A stretch of DNA of 35,095 bases from a virus: IMG/VR virus record IMGVR_UViG_3300018083_000078, positions 1 through 35,095 of that record; one strand, 5' to 3'. Position 1 is the stretch's first letter. Each line of letters begins with the position of its first letter. Below are positions 5,602-13,817 of this stretch, in pieces. Under the pieces are notes generated by a model. The model ran no database searches and was not told the DNA's origin. It saw only the letters and a list, made by a program, of their open reading frames with translations. The translations under genes were made by a program, and so were the position numbers.

Positions 5602-6954
5602 GTGCCTAAGACGATTAGGTCGACGGCGATTACCGAGTCGGCGTTGATTCTAGAAGCGCGAGCAGGACAGACTGCTGCACTGCTTCAGGCTTTGATCTCA
5701 GGTAGCCTGATTGATGTAGTAGATGCTAATGGCGCTGTTATTGGTGGGGGAGGGGGAGTTAACAGCATCCTCTACTCTAGTCGTGCCGCCAATACCATCC
5801 TGGGAGCTGCAGATCGAGCGAAGGTGATCTCTGCTACTGCTACCTTCACCCAGACCCTAACGGCTGCTGCTACTCTCACTGCCGGCTGGTGGTGTATCCT
5901 CCAGAACAACACTACTGACGGCATAACAATCCTCACTGTGGACCCCAATGGTGCTGAGACAGTTGATGGGTTGGCCACAATGGTGATGTACTCAGGAGAG
6001 GTAAGACTACTCATCTGCGACGGCACCAACTTCTTCTCCATCATGTACCAGGGCGGGTATGCCAAGTTCATCGCCACAGGGAACTTCATCGGTCCTGCTG
6101 GTTGCAAGAGAGTCGACTACGACCTCATCGCCCCTGGCGGGGTTGGTGGAGCTGGTACTGGTGCTGCTGCTGGTAATGCACGGCCGGGGGGTTCAGGTGG
6201 GGGTGGTGGAGCCAGATCTCAAGGCTTCTTGCCAGCTTCTGCTTTCACTCCCGGTGCTACCCATGCTGTAACCCTATCAACCTCAACTACCACGTTCATG
6301 AGTGCTCAGGCTTATAAGGGGGGAGCAGGTCAGCCTGGTGATCCCGCCAACGACTTCTCCGGAGGTTCTGGGGGCGGTATTGGAGAATTCGGCTATCCAG
6401 GTGATGTAGTTGCAATCCCCGGCGGGGGCCACAGACTACCAGACACTGCGGGTATCAGTGGGAACTGGCCAATGTCTGGTATGGGCGGAGCTGGTGGAGA
6501 TGCTGACCCCGCCACCAGCCACGGCATAGGAGCAGATTGGGGCGGAGGTTCTGGCGGCCCCAACAAGAAAGCTCCTTCGGGAACTGGCGCTCCAGGCGGA
6601 ACTAGCTGTCGTGGGGGAGGCGGAGGCGCAGCAGGCGGTGGTGTGAGTGTTGGCAATGCCGCCTTCAATGGAGGGGTAGGCGGAAACTCAGGCTTCTTCA
6701 CTGAGACTGGCGGTAACGGGGGTGGCGCTGGTGGAGCTAACACAGGTGCACCTGGTGTTGCTGGTGCTGACTGGACCTCTTCTCAGTCTGGTAAGGGCGG
6801 AGGAGGCGGCGGCGGTAATACTGCTGGTACCGGTGGTGCTGGGGGCAATGGCGGTATCCCAGGAGGTGGAGGTGGGGGCGGAGGCGGAGGAACCCCAACA
6901 GGAGGCGCAGGCGGAACTGGCGGTCGAGGCGAAGGTCGCATCACGTACTCGTAG
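5602..6954 (+). CDS. Glycine-rich tail fibre / receptor-binding adhesin, 450 aa
   Basis: GTG 5602 follows AAGGGAGGA. Residues 1-46 (MPKTIRSTAITESALILEA...) form a short module that recurs at the start of the 7332-7883 gene. Residues about 55-165 look like a beta fibre domain (GWWCILQNNTTDGITIL, SGEVRLLICDGTNFFSIMY). From about 165 to the end the chain is extremely Gly-rich with GGxGG runs, like phage glycine-rich adhesin domains that form polyglycine-II sandwiches at fibre tips. The final residues, GRGEGRITYS, would close the fold. It probably contacts the host receptor. Its place before the large terminase is unusual. The C-terminal region is repetitive at the DNA level, so length variation is likely. 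Confidence 0.75.
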   Translation: MPKTIRSTAITESALILEARAGQTAALLQALISGSLIDVVDANGAVIGGGGGVNSILYSSRAANTILGAADRAKVISATATFTQTLTAAATLTAGWWCILQNNTTDGITILTVDPNGAETVDGLATMVMYSGEVRLLICDGTNFFSIMYQGGYAKFIATGNFIGPAGCKRVDYDLIAPGGVGGAGTGAAAGNARPGGSGGGGGARSQGFLPASAFTPGATHAVTLSTSTTTFMSAQAYKGGAGQPGDPANDFSGGSGGGIGEFGYPGDVVAIPGGGHRLPDTAGISGNWPMSGMGGAGGDADPATSHGIGADWGGGSGGPNKKAPSGTGAPGGTSCRGGGGGAAGGGVSVGNAAFNGGVGGNSGFFTETGGNGGGAGGANTGAPGVAGADWTSSQSGKGGGGGGGNTAGTGGAGGNGGIPGGGGGGGGGGTPTGGAGGTGGRGEGRITYS

Positions 6955-6960
6955 TCAATT

Positions 6961-6973
6961 GCCCCGAAGGGGC
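6961..6973 (+). terminator. Small hairpin GCCCC-GAA-GGGGC after the fibre gene
   Basis: This is a perfect 5-bp GC stem with a three-base loop, 7 nt after the fibre stop and just before the next gene's ribosome site. No T-run follows. It is more likely an mRNA-stability or attenuation element than a full terminator. Confidence 0.3.
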
Positions 6974-6990
6974 TAAGTGAAGGAGATGAC

Positions 6991-7332
6991 ATGGCAGTTG
7001 CGAACGACGACCTAGTAGCCCAGGGATCAGATCGACCCTGTGGTTATGCGAGGTATGCCACCCAGCTGACCTCAGCGATTAACCTCGAGACCGCCCCTAC
7101 CAACGGCGCTGCACTAGGCACTGTGGGTATCAAGGGTAAGCCTCGTAGGCTCATCATGCAGTGTGAGGCGCAGGACGTGAGGTGGACTGATGACCCACTT
7201 GTAGACCCCACAGCTGCTATTGGGATGCTGCTGAAGGTAGGGGTCATGCAAGAGTATGACGGTGACATCTCGAGGCTCCGATTCTTCCAGGCAGCGGCTA
7301 CTGCAATCCTCAACATCAGCTACTACAACTGA
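6991..7332 (+). CDS. Small virion-associated protein, putative capsid/tail accessory, 113 aa
   Basis: GGAGATGAC precedes ATG 6991. The product begins MAVANDDLVAQGSDRPCGYARY and contains IMQCEAQDVRWTDDPLVDPTAAIGMLLKVG, ending RFFQAAATAILNISYYN. This layout (VRW-x-D, PTA-x-G-x2-L, rF, nisYY) matches small beta proteins often found with phage head or fibre genes. From memory of that pattern I consider it a virion accessory protein. Its stop overlaps the next ATG (TGATG), so the two are coupled. Confidence 0.55.
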   Translation: MAVANDDLVAQGSDRPCGYARYATQLTSAINLETAPTNGAALGTVGIKGKPRRLIMQCEAQDVRWTDDPLVDPTAAIGMLLKVGVMQEYDGDISRLRFFQAAATAILNISYYN

Positions 7333-7883
7333 TGCCCCCTCCTCCTATGCCTAAGACATTCAAAGCTGCGGCAGTAACCGAAGCAGCGATCGTCTTGGAG
7401 GCCTTGCCTGGCCAGACAGGACCTCTGCTTCAAGTTCGTCTGAGCAATGGTACTCTAGTGAATGTGGTCCTTGCTGCAGGCACAGTTGCCCCCGGGCTCT
7501 TCGGTGGGCCTATCACTATCCCTTATGCCTTCGACGCTGACCAGCTGAATCCAGCGGTTGGTCCAGCTGATGGCGGCATCCACTTCAACCAGGCAGTTCA
7601 GCTTAATGCCACTATCCTCAGCCTAGCATGGCTAGCTGGGGATAATGCTGACTGGTCTTCGGTTACTAACACGATGGCTGACAGTACTAGCACGATCAAG
7701 GGCAAGCTGAGGGTCGTCAAGGTCAGTAATCCATCCATCTGGATCCTCTACAATGTTCTGTCTATCAGTGTCCAAGCAGGCTGGACTAATGTCGGAGTTT
7801 CCGCTGTAGGAGGGTCAGGGTCTATGGCTGACGGCGATTCGGTCGTAGTTCTCTTCGGCATGAATGGGGACAAGGGGGCCTAG
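7332..7883 (+). CDS. Fibre-module protein sharing domains with two other fibres, 183 aa
   Basis: ATG 7332 overlaps the upstream stop; an in-frame ATG at 7347 (MPKTFKAAA) is an alternative and aligns with the first residue of the 5602 protein. After the N-terminal module (residues about 6-50, LEALPGQTGPLLQ), the rest resembles a domain of the 19468 fibre: both have an N-x-AT core, then DSTSxIKxxLxxxKV, then VxxVGGxGS and a gDxV...GDxG ending. It is therefore a compact fibre or adaptor built from shared parts. It may anchor or cap the Gly-rich adhesin. Function inferred from domain sharing. Confidence 0.6.
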   Translation: MPPPPMPKTFKAAAVTEAAIVLEALPGQTGPLLQVRLSNGTLVNVVLAAGTVAPGLFGGPITIPYAFDADQLNPAVGPADGGIHFNQAVQLNATILSLAWLAGDNADWSSVTNTMADSTSTIKGKLRVVKVSNPSIWILYNVLSISVQAGWTNVGVSAVGGSGSMADGDSVVVLFGMNGDKGA

Positions 7884-9367
7884 TGCCGGTCAAGGCTTAC
7901 AAGATCAGTCGTGGTACAAAGCGAGTCGAACTCGACTATAACCCGATGGCTAAACAAGGCCAAGCGCATCAGCTGGTGGCGAAGTATCGCGGCTTCTGCG
8001 GGGGATGGGGTAACGGGAAGACTAGCTTTGGCTGCGCTGAGACGTTCACTCGCCTGCATGAGTATCCAGGGACCCGAGCAATTGTAGCCCGTAAGACACG
8101 TCCTGAGTTGAAGTCTACTACCTGGGACATGCTGGTCAACGGGGATCCTGGTACTCCAGGCGCGTGGACGGGAATACCGAAGGAGACTATCGCCTCGATC
8201 AATAAGGCGGATATGATAATCACCTTCCGCAATAAGTCGGTCATCTATGGGCTCCCACTAGACGACCCAGCTAAGATCGAGAACTATAACCTTGGCTTCT
8301 TCTGGGTAGATCAGGCTGAAGAGATCGAGGAGGACATCTTCCTTAAGTTCCACGGTCGTTTGCGTCAGCGCATCGGACCTCGAGAGGGAGTACTAACATT
8401 TAACCCCAACGGGCACAACTGGCTGTGGCATCGCTTCATCAACCCCGCTCGACCGCTGAGGTGGAACAAGTTCTACAAGTGCATCGAAGCAACTACCTTC
8501 GATAACGTCAACCTACCTGACGATTATCTTGAGCAATTCGAGGGCCTGCCTGAGGCATGGATCCAGCGTTATATCCATGGCTCACATGAAGTCTTCGTCG
8601 GTCAGATCTTTACTGACTGGAACCCCGAGATCCATGTCATTCAGCCTTTCAGGCTACCTATGCACTGGGAACGCTGGTTCTGTATGGACCCAGGCATCCG
8701 GCATGAAGCTGCTGCTTCCTGGATGGCCCGAGATCCGTTGGATAACTGGTACTACTATCGCGAGCATCTGGAGCCCAATCAGGACGTTGCGTGGTGGTCG
8801 AAGAAGATCATCGCTATGGAGGCAGAGGATGACTTCGGCGGACCTCACGAGTCGATCCATAGGCGATTGATTGGACCTGAGTCTCAGCAGCGTTCGCAAA
8901 CGGATGGCAAGACTGTCCTGGACATCTTCAACGAGAATGGGATCTATCCTGAGGTTGCTGACCGTTCACCGGCAGCGCGCATCTCGAGGATTACAGAGTT
9001 GCTGCGCCCGAAGGGCGGCCATCGAAACCCGTTTACTGGAGCTACGCCTGGCCCGCGTTTGTATGTCTTTGATACCTGCGACAAGATGAAGAGGTACCTC
9101 CCACAGTATAGATGGGTGCCCGTGCGAGTAAGCTATACGGAGGAGGACTCGCCCGAGCGCCCGAGGAAGAAGGACGACCACAACATCGACAACTGTGGTC
9201 ACATCGTAGTAGCTGCTGATAGACAGGTGAAGGAGGACGATGGTAGGAGGCCGTACGAGAACTCAGAGCAGCGTGTGAAGCGTGAGCTTGATGAGGCTGC
9301 TTACATGGAGGCGGAGCAACAGAAGAGGGGTCGGCATTATCATCCAGAGCTAGGGAGGGTGGCATGA
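7883..9367 (+). CDS. terL: Terminase large subunit, 494 aa
   Basis: The packaging motor ATPase and nuclease. Walker A is GGWGNGKT at residues 40-47; Walker B is FFWVDQAEE with D143 and E146; a coupling motif LTFNPNG lies at 171-177. The nuclease part begins with MDPG (D269) and ends with a DDHNID cluster near 431-436, the expected metal-binding acids. The length is normal for the family. Start GTG 7883 overlaps the previous TAG, with GGGGG upstream. The stop overlaps the amidase start (ATGA). It works with the small terminase and the portal to fill the capsid. Confidence 0.9.
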   Translation: MPVKAYKISRGTKRVELDYNPMAKQGQAHQLVAKYRGFCGGWGNGKTSFGCAETFTRLHEYPGTRAIVARKTRPELKSTTWDMLVNGDPGTPGAWTGIPKETIASINKADMIITFRNKSVIYGLPLDDPAKIENYNLGFFWVDQAEEIEEDIFLKFHGRLRQRIGPREGVLTFNPNGHNWLWHRFINPARPLRWNKFYKCIEATTFDNVNLPDDYLEQFEGLPEAWIQRYIHGSHEVFVGQIFTDWNPEIHVIQPFRLPMHWERWFCMDPGIRHEAAASWMARDPLDNWYYYREHLEPNQDVAWWSKKIIAMEAEDDFGGPHESIHRRLIGPESQQRSQTDGKTVLDIFNENGIYPEVADRSPAARISRITELLRPKGGHRNPFTGATPGPRLYVFDTCDKMKRYLPQYRWVPVRVSYTEEDSPERPRKKDDHNIDNCGHIVVAADRQVKEDDGRRPYENSEQRVKRELDEAAYMEAEQQKRGRHYHPELGRVA

Positions 9368-9984
9368 AGATCATCGCAAATAGGAAGAGTATTGAGGTGG
9401 ACCTCAACATCTCTCCTATCGTTGGGCCTGAGTCTCAGGGCGTTGCAGCGAAGAAGGACATCGTAGTCCTACATGAGACGGTATCGCCGGACTACGTTGG
9501 GTTTGCGGATATCATCCAAACTGCTGGCTATCTAGCAGCCCACGGCCTAGGAATCCATGCTGTGATTGACTTGGAGGGATACCTGGGCTGGGCGCTGAAT
9601 CGCAGGCATGACATATTCTATCACACGGACTCGAGTGGTAATATTGGCAACGGTCATATCAATACTCGAGCTATCGGGATTGAGTTAGTGAGCCGTGTGA
9701 TGCTGGATGAGAAAACACAGGCGCTTAGGTGGAAGGCTTGGCTGGGTCGGCAAAAGGAGATCAATAAGCTGGGTCAGCTACTGGCATTCATTTCTAGCGC
9801 TGATGACATTCCGCTGACCTACAGCAATGGCAAGGTACCAGGTATCACGACGCATTGGCAGGTCACGAAGACTTTCGGTGTTCAGGGTGGGCATGTTGAT
9901 TGCTGGCCGTTCGATAAGGGTGGCTACTTCCCGATGGGTGTGATACTGAAGAGGGCACAGTTCTATCAATCGCTTGGATACTGA
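9364..9984 (+). CDS. N-acetylmuramoyl-L-alanine amidase (endolysin), 206 aa
   Basis: A zinc amidase of the Amidase_2/PGRP type that cuts the bond between muramic acid and the peptide stem. VVLHET gives the first zinc ligand (H37). AIGIELVS (about 103-110) is the conserved core strand. THWQV (H164) and GGHVDCWP (H177, C180) supply the remaining ligands and the lid. No signal peptide or separate wall-binding domain is seen, so release through a holin is expected. ATG 9364 overlaps the terL stop. It sits among head genes, far from the second lytic enzyme at 29340; it could be virion-associated, but a lysis role is more likely. Confidence 0.85.
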   Translation: MKIIANRKSIEVDLNISPIVGPESQGVAAKKDIVVLHETVSPDYVGFADIIQTAGYLAAHGLGIHAVIDLEGYLGWALNRRHDIFYHTDSSGNIGNGHINTRAIGIELVSRVMLDEKTQALRWKAWLGRQKEINKLGQLLAFISSADDIPLTYSNGKVPGITTHWQVTKTFGVQGGHVDCWPFDKGGYFPMGVILKRAQFYQSLGY

Positions 9985-9993
9985 GGAGGCCTC

Positions 9994-10383
9994 ATGCACA
10001 AAGTGGAACTAATGACTCAGACGCCTACGACTTGCCTCGTGTGCGCCCGGGGGAATACCCCGAACGATCCGCATTCCATCGATGAGTTCTGGGCTATCGA
10101 TCTAGAGCGTGACGTGAACTGGGGTGACTCAACGTACCTCTGTCGGTACTGCGTTGATGAGATAGCAGCGATGGGGGGGTTTGTTACCGAGGGCCAGCTA
10201 GCTGAGATGACGGATATGGCTGATGGCCTGCGTCGAGAGAGGCACGAACTGCAGGCAGAGTTCGATGACTACCGTCGTCGGGCTAGGGTGATGCTTGCAG
10301 GCAAGAAGGCGGAGACAGCACTTCGTCAGGATGCAGAAGACAAGCCGAAGCCTAAATCGGCTAAGAAGAAGAAGGCAGCATGA
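9994..10383 (+). CDS. Zinc-ribbon plus coiled-coil protein, 129 aa
   Basis: AGGAGGCCTC precedes ATG 9994. The protein has CLVC (residues about 14-17) and CRYC (about 47-50), a likely zinc ribbon. A charged coiled coil follows (residues about 70-105), and the Lys-rich tail ends KSAKKKKAA. It overlaps the next gene by ATGA. It lies between the amidase and a membrane protein, just before the portal, and the function is unknown. A nucleic-acid-binding packaging accessory is a possible but unsupported idea. Confidence 0.6.
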   Translation: MHKVELMTQTPTTCLVCARGNTPNDPHSIDEFWAIDLERDVNWGDSTYLCRYCVDEIAAMGGFVTEGQLAEMTDMADGLRRERHELQAEFDDYRRRARVMLAGKKAETALRQDAEDKPKPKSAKKKKAA

Positions 10384-10739
10384 TCGAGATTGCCTTCATA
10401 GTTTCAGTCGCACTGAACGTGTGTCTTTCCCTAGTTGTCCTCAAGATATCCCTATCGGGGTTCTCATCGTTGACTCAGTCGCATGAACGCACGACGACTT
10501 ACACCGAGAGCCTCATAGATCGCCTCATGGCTAACGACTATGACGTGTATCAGAATCGTCAGTTGATAGACTCGATTGCTAATCAGCCTACTCCGCTTCC
10601 GCGTGATCCAGCAGATGACTTCGAACGGGTGGACGGCCCAGACCGAGGGGGCTTTGGTAGCAGGCTTGGGCTTGTGCGTGCGGAACAGGTGATGGAGGAG
10701 GACCTAGAAGCTGACATGGCAACGAGAGGTGACGCATGA
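10380..10739 (+). CDS. Single-TM membrane protein, 119 aa
   Basis: The N-terminus (IEIAFIVSVALNVCLSLVVLKISL, residues about 2-25) is a clear transmembrane helix without a strong cleavage site. A soluble, helical and acidic part follows. It overlaps both neighbours by ATGA. Its position after the amidase suggests a lysis accessory such as a spanin-like or pinholin-like partner, or a membrane-linked head protein, but no diagnostic motif is present. The C-terminal half (LVRAEQVMEEDLEAD) could form a coiled coil. Confidence 0.5.
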   Translation: MIEIAFIVSVALNVCLSLVVLKISLSGFSSLTQSHERTTTYTESLIDRLMANDYDVYQNRQLIDSIANQPTPLPRDPADDFERVDGPDRGGFGSRLGLVRAEQVMEEDLEADMATRGDA

Positions 10740-12862
10740 CCATGAGACTAGACGAAGTAAGGAGCGATGACGACCTCGTTGCTGTGTGCGAGGCGATGAG
10801 GATAGGGCGACTCAAGAACCGTGCGGCTTTCGAGACGCAGTGGTGGAACAACCTCGCTCTTGTGGCAGGGGACCACTACGCCGTGTTTGAGCCTACTAGA
10901 GGGGAGTTTATCACTCCTATCAAGGAAAGCGATCACGAGGTCCGTCTTGTTCTGAATCAGGCCCGCGTGGTTGCGAGGACGGAGTTGGCGAAGATGACTA
11001 AGTCTCGCCCGACAATGGAGATCCTTCCTAACTCTAGCGACGATGGAGATATCGCTGCTACCCGCGTAGGCAAGTTCGCCCTCGACGCCGCAGAGTGGAA
11101 GTTCAAACTGCGTAAGCGTCGCAAGACAGCCCTGTGGTGGATGATTATCACAGGTATCGGGTGCATGTACGTTGGCTATGACCCGACGGACGACAAGGAT
11201 GGGTTGATGACTTTCTACATCGACCCGACCACCGGTGAGCCGTGCTTCGATCCAGTCAGGCTTGCTCAGCTCAAGGAGGATGAGGCGAATGGCTACGCTG
11301 AGATCAAGAAGGAGAGCTGGCCATTGGGTGATCTTGAGTATCGGGTCTACTCACCGTTTCAGTTGCTGCCTGACGACACCGTCCTTGAATGGGAGGACCT
11401 CCATGACATCATCGTCACTGACGTTGTAGACCTCGGTAAGGCGAAGAAGTCGTGGGGGCGTAAGGCAGACAAGCTCACTTCTGACATGGGTGCGCCTGGA
11501 GGCATAGGAGTTAGATTCATGAGGCGCCTTGGGCTTCAGGGATCTGTCATCACCGACCCCGACAAGCAAACAGTCAACGTCCATACCTTCTGGCTTGAGC
11601 CTGGGCAATACGACACCAAGTACCTCAAGGATGGAGTGATGCTGCGTTGGGCGAATAACGGTTCTACTGTCCTTGAAGTAGCTCGCAAGTTCCCATTCGT
11701 AGATGGTAGGTTGCCGTTCGCCTTCTTCACCCATGTGCCCAATGCCTTGTCGATCTGGCCAGATTGCATCATCACCGACATTCGGCCGATCAATCTTGAG
11801 CTTGATAAGACGATCAGTCAGCTCCTCGAGAACCGTGACTTCATGCTGAACCCGATGTGGCGGATAGCGGATCAGGCGAAGGTCCGCCCATTTAAGTCTC
11901 AGCCTGGGGGTCAGATCAACTATACCTACGTTCGTGATGTTCCGCCGCCCGAACCGATCCCTGGTACTCCTATGCCTACTCAGATCGAGAATCTTGTAGT
12001 GGGCTTGAGGGATCAGATTCTTGACATCTCAGGTATGGGCGAGGTGTCACGTGGTCGAGTGCCGTCTGGAGTCCGTGCAGGCAATATGCTAGCTTTCCTA
12101 CAGGAGGAGGACGAGAGCAAGATCGCTCCTGGTATCGAGAACTTCGAAGACGGTATCGCTATGGAGGCGTCGTTGACACTCTGTAGGCTTGGTCAGTTCT
12201 ACCACTCCGAACGTATGCTCCGCGCATACAAGCCAGGCGGTCAGGCGGATATCCGGAAGTTCAAGGGTTCTGACCTGAAGAATAACACCGATGTAGTCGT
12301 ACAAGCAGGCTCTGCTCTGCCTAAGCTTAAGGCAGCGAAGCAGGAGTACGCAATGCAGCTTGCGCAGATGGGTATCGAAACAGATCCGAAGAAGCTTCGT
12401 GATATGCTTGACCTCGGTGAGGGCGAGCCTGACGAAGTGGATATGGCATTCGCGCAGGCCGATCGTGAGAACGAAATCATGATGGGGCTTGGGATGAAGC
12501 CGCCCACCGCTGATCCTAGGCCTCAGCTTGCTCCGACCAGTGAAGATCCTACTGCTGGTCAGCCGTCGAGTGAAGCCTCGATGGCAGTCCCCGTCAAGAA
12601 GTGGCACAACCACGAAGCTCACCTCAAACGTCACTACCGGTTCATGTCTACAGCTGACTTCGAGCGTATGCAGAAGACTCATCCAGACATCGTCCGCCTC
12701 TTCGACGAACATACGACTGCGCACGAGGAAGCTTTGAAAGAGATCCAAATGCAGCAGATGCAGATGGCTGAGGCAATACGAGGGGGTCAGAATAGTGTTG
12801 CCCCCGGTCAAGGCCAGATGCCAATGGACAGAGCTGGAAATGCTGCCCAGCGCACCGCGTAG
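10736..12862 (+). CDS. Portal protein, 708 aa
   Basis: This forms the dodecameric DNA gate at the capsid vertex. Evidence is its size, its position after terL and before scaffold and capsid, and internal features: an N-terminal helical domain with RVVARTELAKMTKSRPTMEILP; a clip/stem region with SPFQLLPDDTVLEWEDL; and NALSIWPDCIITDIRPINLELDKTISQ followed by helical GMGEVSRGRVPSGVRAGNML, a pattern of P22/Gp4-like portals. The C-terminus is Gln/Met-rich (QMQQMQMAEA) and may form the barrel. The start at ATG 10736 overlaps the upstream stop, with GAGAGGTGACGC before it. A long portal fits a podovirus. Confidence 0.85.
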   Translation: MTMRLDEVRSDDDLVAVCEAMRIGRLKNRAAFETQWWNNLALVAGDHYAVFEPTRGEFITPIKESDHEVRLVLNQARVVARTELAKMTKSRPTMEILPNSSDDGDIAATRVGKFALDAAEWKFKLRKRRKTALWWMIITGIGCMYVGYDPTDDKDGLMTFYIDPTTGEPCFDPVRLAQLKEDEANGYAEIKKESWPLGDLEYRVYSPFQLLPDDTVLEWEDLHDIIVTDVVDLGKAKKSWGRKADKLTSDMGAPGGIGVRFMRRLGLQGSVITDPDKQTVNVHTFWLEPGQYDTKYLKDGVMLRWANNGSTVLEVARKFPFVDGRLPFAFFTHVPNALSIWPDCIITDIRPINLELDKTISQLLENRDFMLNPMWRIADQAKVRPFKSQPGGQINYTYVRDVPPPEPIPGTPMPTQIENLVVGLRDQILDISGMGEVSRGRVPSGVRAGNMLAFLQEEDESKIAPGIENFEDGIAMEASLTLCRLGQFYHSERMLRAYKPGGQADIRKFKGSDLKNNTDVVVQAGSALPKLKAAKQEYAMQLAQMGIETDPKKLRDMLDLGEGEPDEVDMAFAQADRENEIMMGLGMKPPTADPRPQLAPTSEDPTAGQPSSEASMAVPVKKWHNHEAHLKRHYRFMSTADFERMQKTHPDIVRLFDEHTTAHEEALKEIQMQQMQMAEAIRGGQNSVAPGQGQMPMDRAGNAAQRTA

Positions 12863-12885
12863 TGACTCTAGGGCAAAGGAGTATC

Positions 12886-12975
12886 ATGCCTAAGGGTTAC
12901 CCGAAAGGCAAGAAGTGCACTACCCCCATGAAGACCAAGATCCGCTCAAGCATGAAGGGAGGCAAGAAGAAATGA
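12886..12975 (+). CDS. Tiny Lys/Gly-rich peptide between portal and head genes, 29 aa
   Basis: AAAGGAGTATC precedes ATG 12886, and the stop overlaps the next ATG as ATGA. The 29-residue product is about 40 percent Lys/Arg (MPKGYPKGKKCTTPMK...SMKGGKKK). The perfect ribosome site and coupling argue that it is translated. It could be a DNA-condensing minor head peptide or purely a translational coupler. No family is known to me. Confidence 0.55.
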   Translation: MPKGYPKGKKCTTPMKTKIRSSMKGGKKK

Positions 12976-13499
12976 CCGACACTGTTGTGACCGTCGATAA
13001 GGGGGCACTTGCTGACTCCACCGTCGATGAGGTCCTTTCCGCCGTCGAGGACGTCGATGACCCCGAGTACCTCGAAGCGCTAGAGCAGGCTGAGGTCAAC
13101 GGCAAGAACCGTTCAACTCTCGTCGAGGGACTTCAGAAGCGTCGTCAGGCTCTCCTGGACGATGAGGTCGAAGCCGACGCTCTGCCAGAGGAGGCCACAT
13201 ACGACCCTGCACCAGTGGACGAAGCACTGCCAATCATCCGCAGTGGTTCGTGGGCCCGTATCAAGGGCACAGCAAGAGGAGTGCCTGATAACGCGCGCGG
13301 GCGAGATGTTGCTGTGATGGGAGCACCCATTCGCAAGGGTGGTAACGATACCATCAGTGCTACTAACTACGAGTACCAGCTGCCCGGCGACGTATTCGTG
13401 GTGAGGCTCGACGACACCGGTGAACTCTTCGAGTGCACCAGAGCTGCCTTCGCAGCGTTCGACTCAGATCGTGGCGCTTTGCATGGGCTGATGGTCTAG
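12972..13499 (+). CDS. Hypothetical head-region protein, 175 aa
   Basis: I choose ATG 12972 (MTDTVVTVDKGALADS), which overlaps the tiny gene's stop and has GGAGGCAAGAA before it. The N-terminal half is acidic and helical. The C-terminal half is beta-like, with GSWARIKGTARGVPDNARGRDVAVMGAPI and YQLPGDVFVVRLDDTGELFECTRAAF. Position between portal and scaffold suggests a virion or assembly protein, but none is recognised. It abuts the next gene at 13500. Confidence 0.6.
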   Translation: MTDTVVTVDKGALADSTVDEVLSAVEDVDDPEYLEALEQAEVNGKNRSTLVEGLQKRRQALLDDEVEADALPEEATYDPAPVDEALPIIRSGSWARIKGTARGVPDNARGRDVAVMGAPIRKGGNDTISATNYEYQLPGDVFVVRLDDTGELFECTRAAFAAFDSDRGALHGLMV

Positions 13500-13817
13500 A
13501 TGCCTCTCCATTTCGGTTCCTTCGAAGAAATGCTCGAGCTCTTGGGCGAGAAGGTCGTCCAGACCGAGAAGGGTGGATACATCCGCGTGGAAGATCTCAA
13601 GGCCCTCGACGAAGAGTTGGGTAAGGCTCGCGCTGCCCAGCGTGAGAAAGATGCCATGCCCAAACCAACAGGGTTTGCTGCAGCTAATGAAGCAGCGAAG
13701 AACGATCCCGAGTTCAAGAAGCTCTTCGATCCGCCTGCAACTAGGGCACCCGCGGTCGACCGCGAAACCAACGTAGCCCCAGAGGAGAAACCCGATGAGT
13801 CTGCTGCAGCTGCATAA
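13500..13817 (+). CDS. Hypothetical head-region protein, 105 aa
   Basis: ATG 13500 directly follows the previous stop, so translation is probably coupled. The product has MPLHFGSFEEMLELLGEKVVQTEKGGYIRVEDLKAL, then a charged helix, and a Pro/Glu/Ala-rich tail. It overlaps the scaffold start by 23 bp. The profile fits a small scaffold-associated or assembly protein. Function unknown. Confidence 0.55.
   Translation: MPLHFGSFEEMLELLGEKVVQTEKGGYIRVEDLKALDEELGKARAAQREKDAMPKPTGFAAANEAAKNDPEFKKLFDPPATRAPAVDRETNVAPEEKPDESAAAA

Noticed and set aside
4344-5609. 421-codon rightward open frame covering the CGTNACG block
   Set aside because: Arg/His/Cys/Thr-rich with no domain pattern; lies antisense to a gene with a strong ribosome site; the CGTNACG-rich composition itself avoids stops.
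6393-6743. Pro-rich leftward frame
   Set aside because: Simple complement of the Gly-codon tract of the fibre gene.
12098-12811. 237-aa leftward frame opposite the portal
   Set aside because: Antisense shadow within a confident portal gene; no motif.
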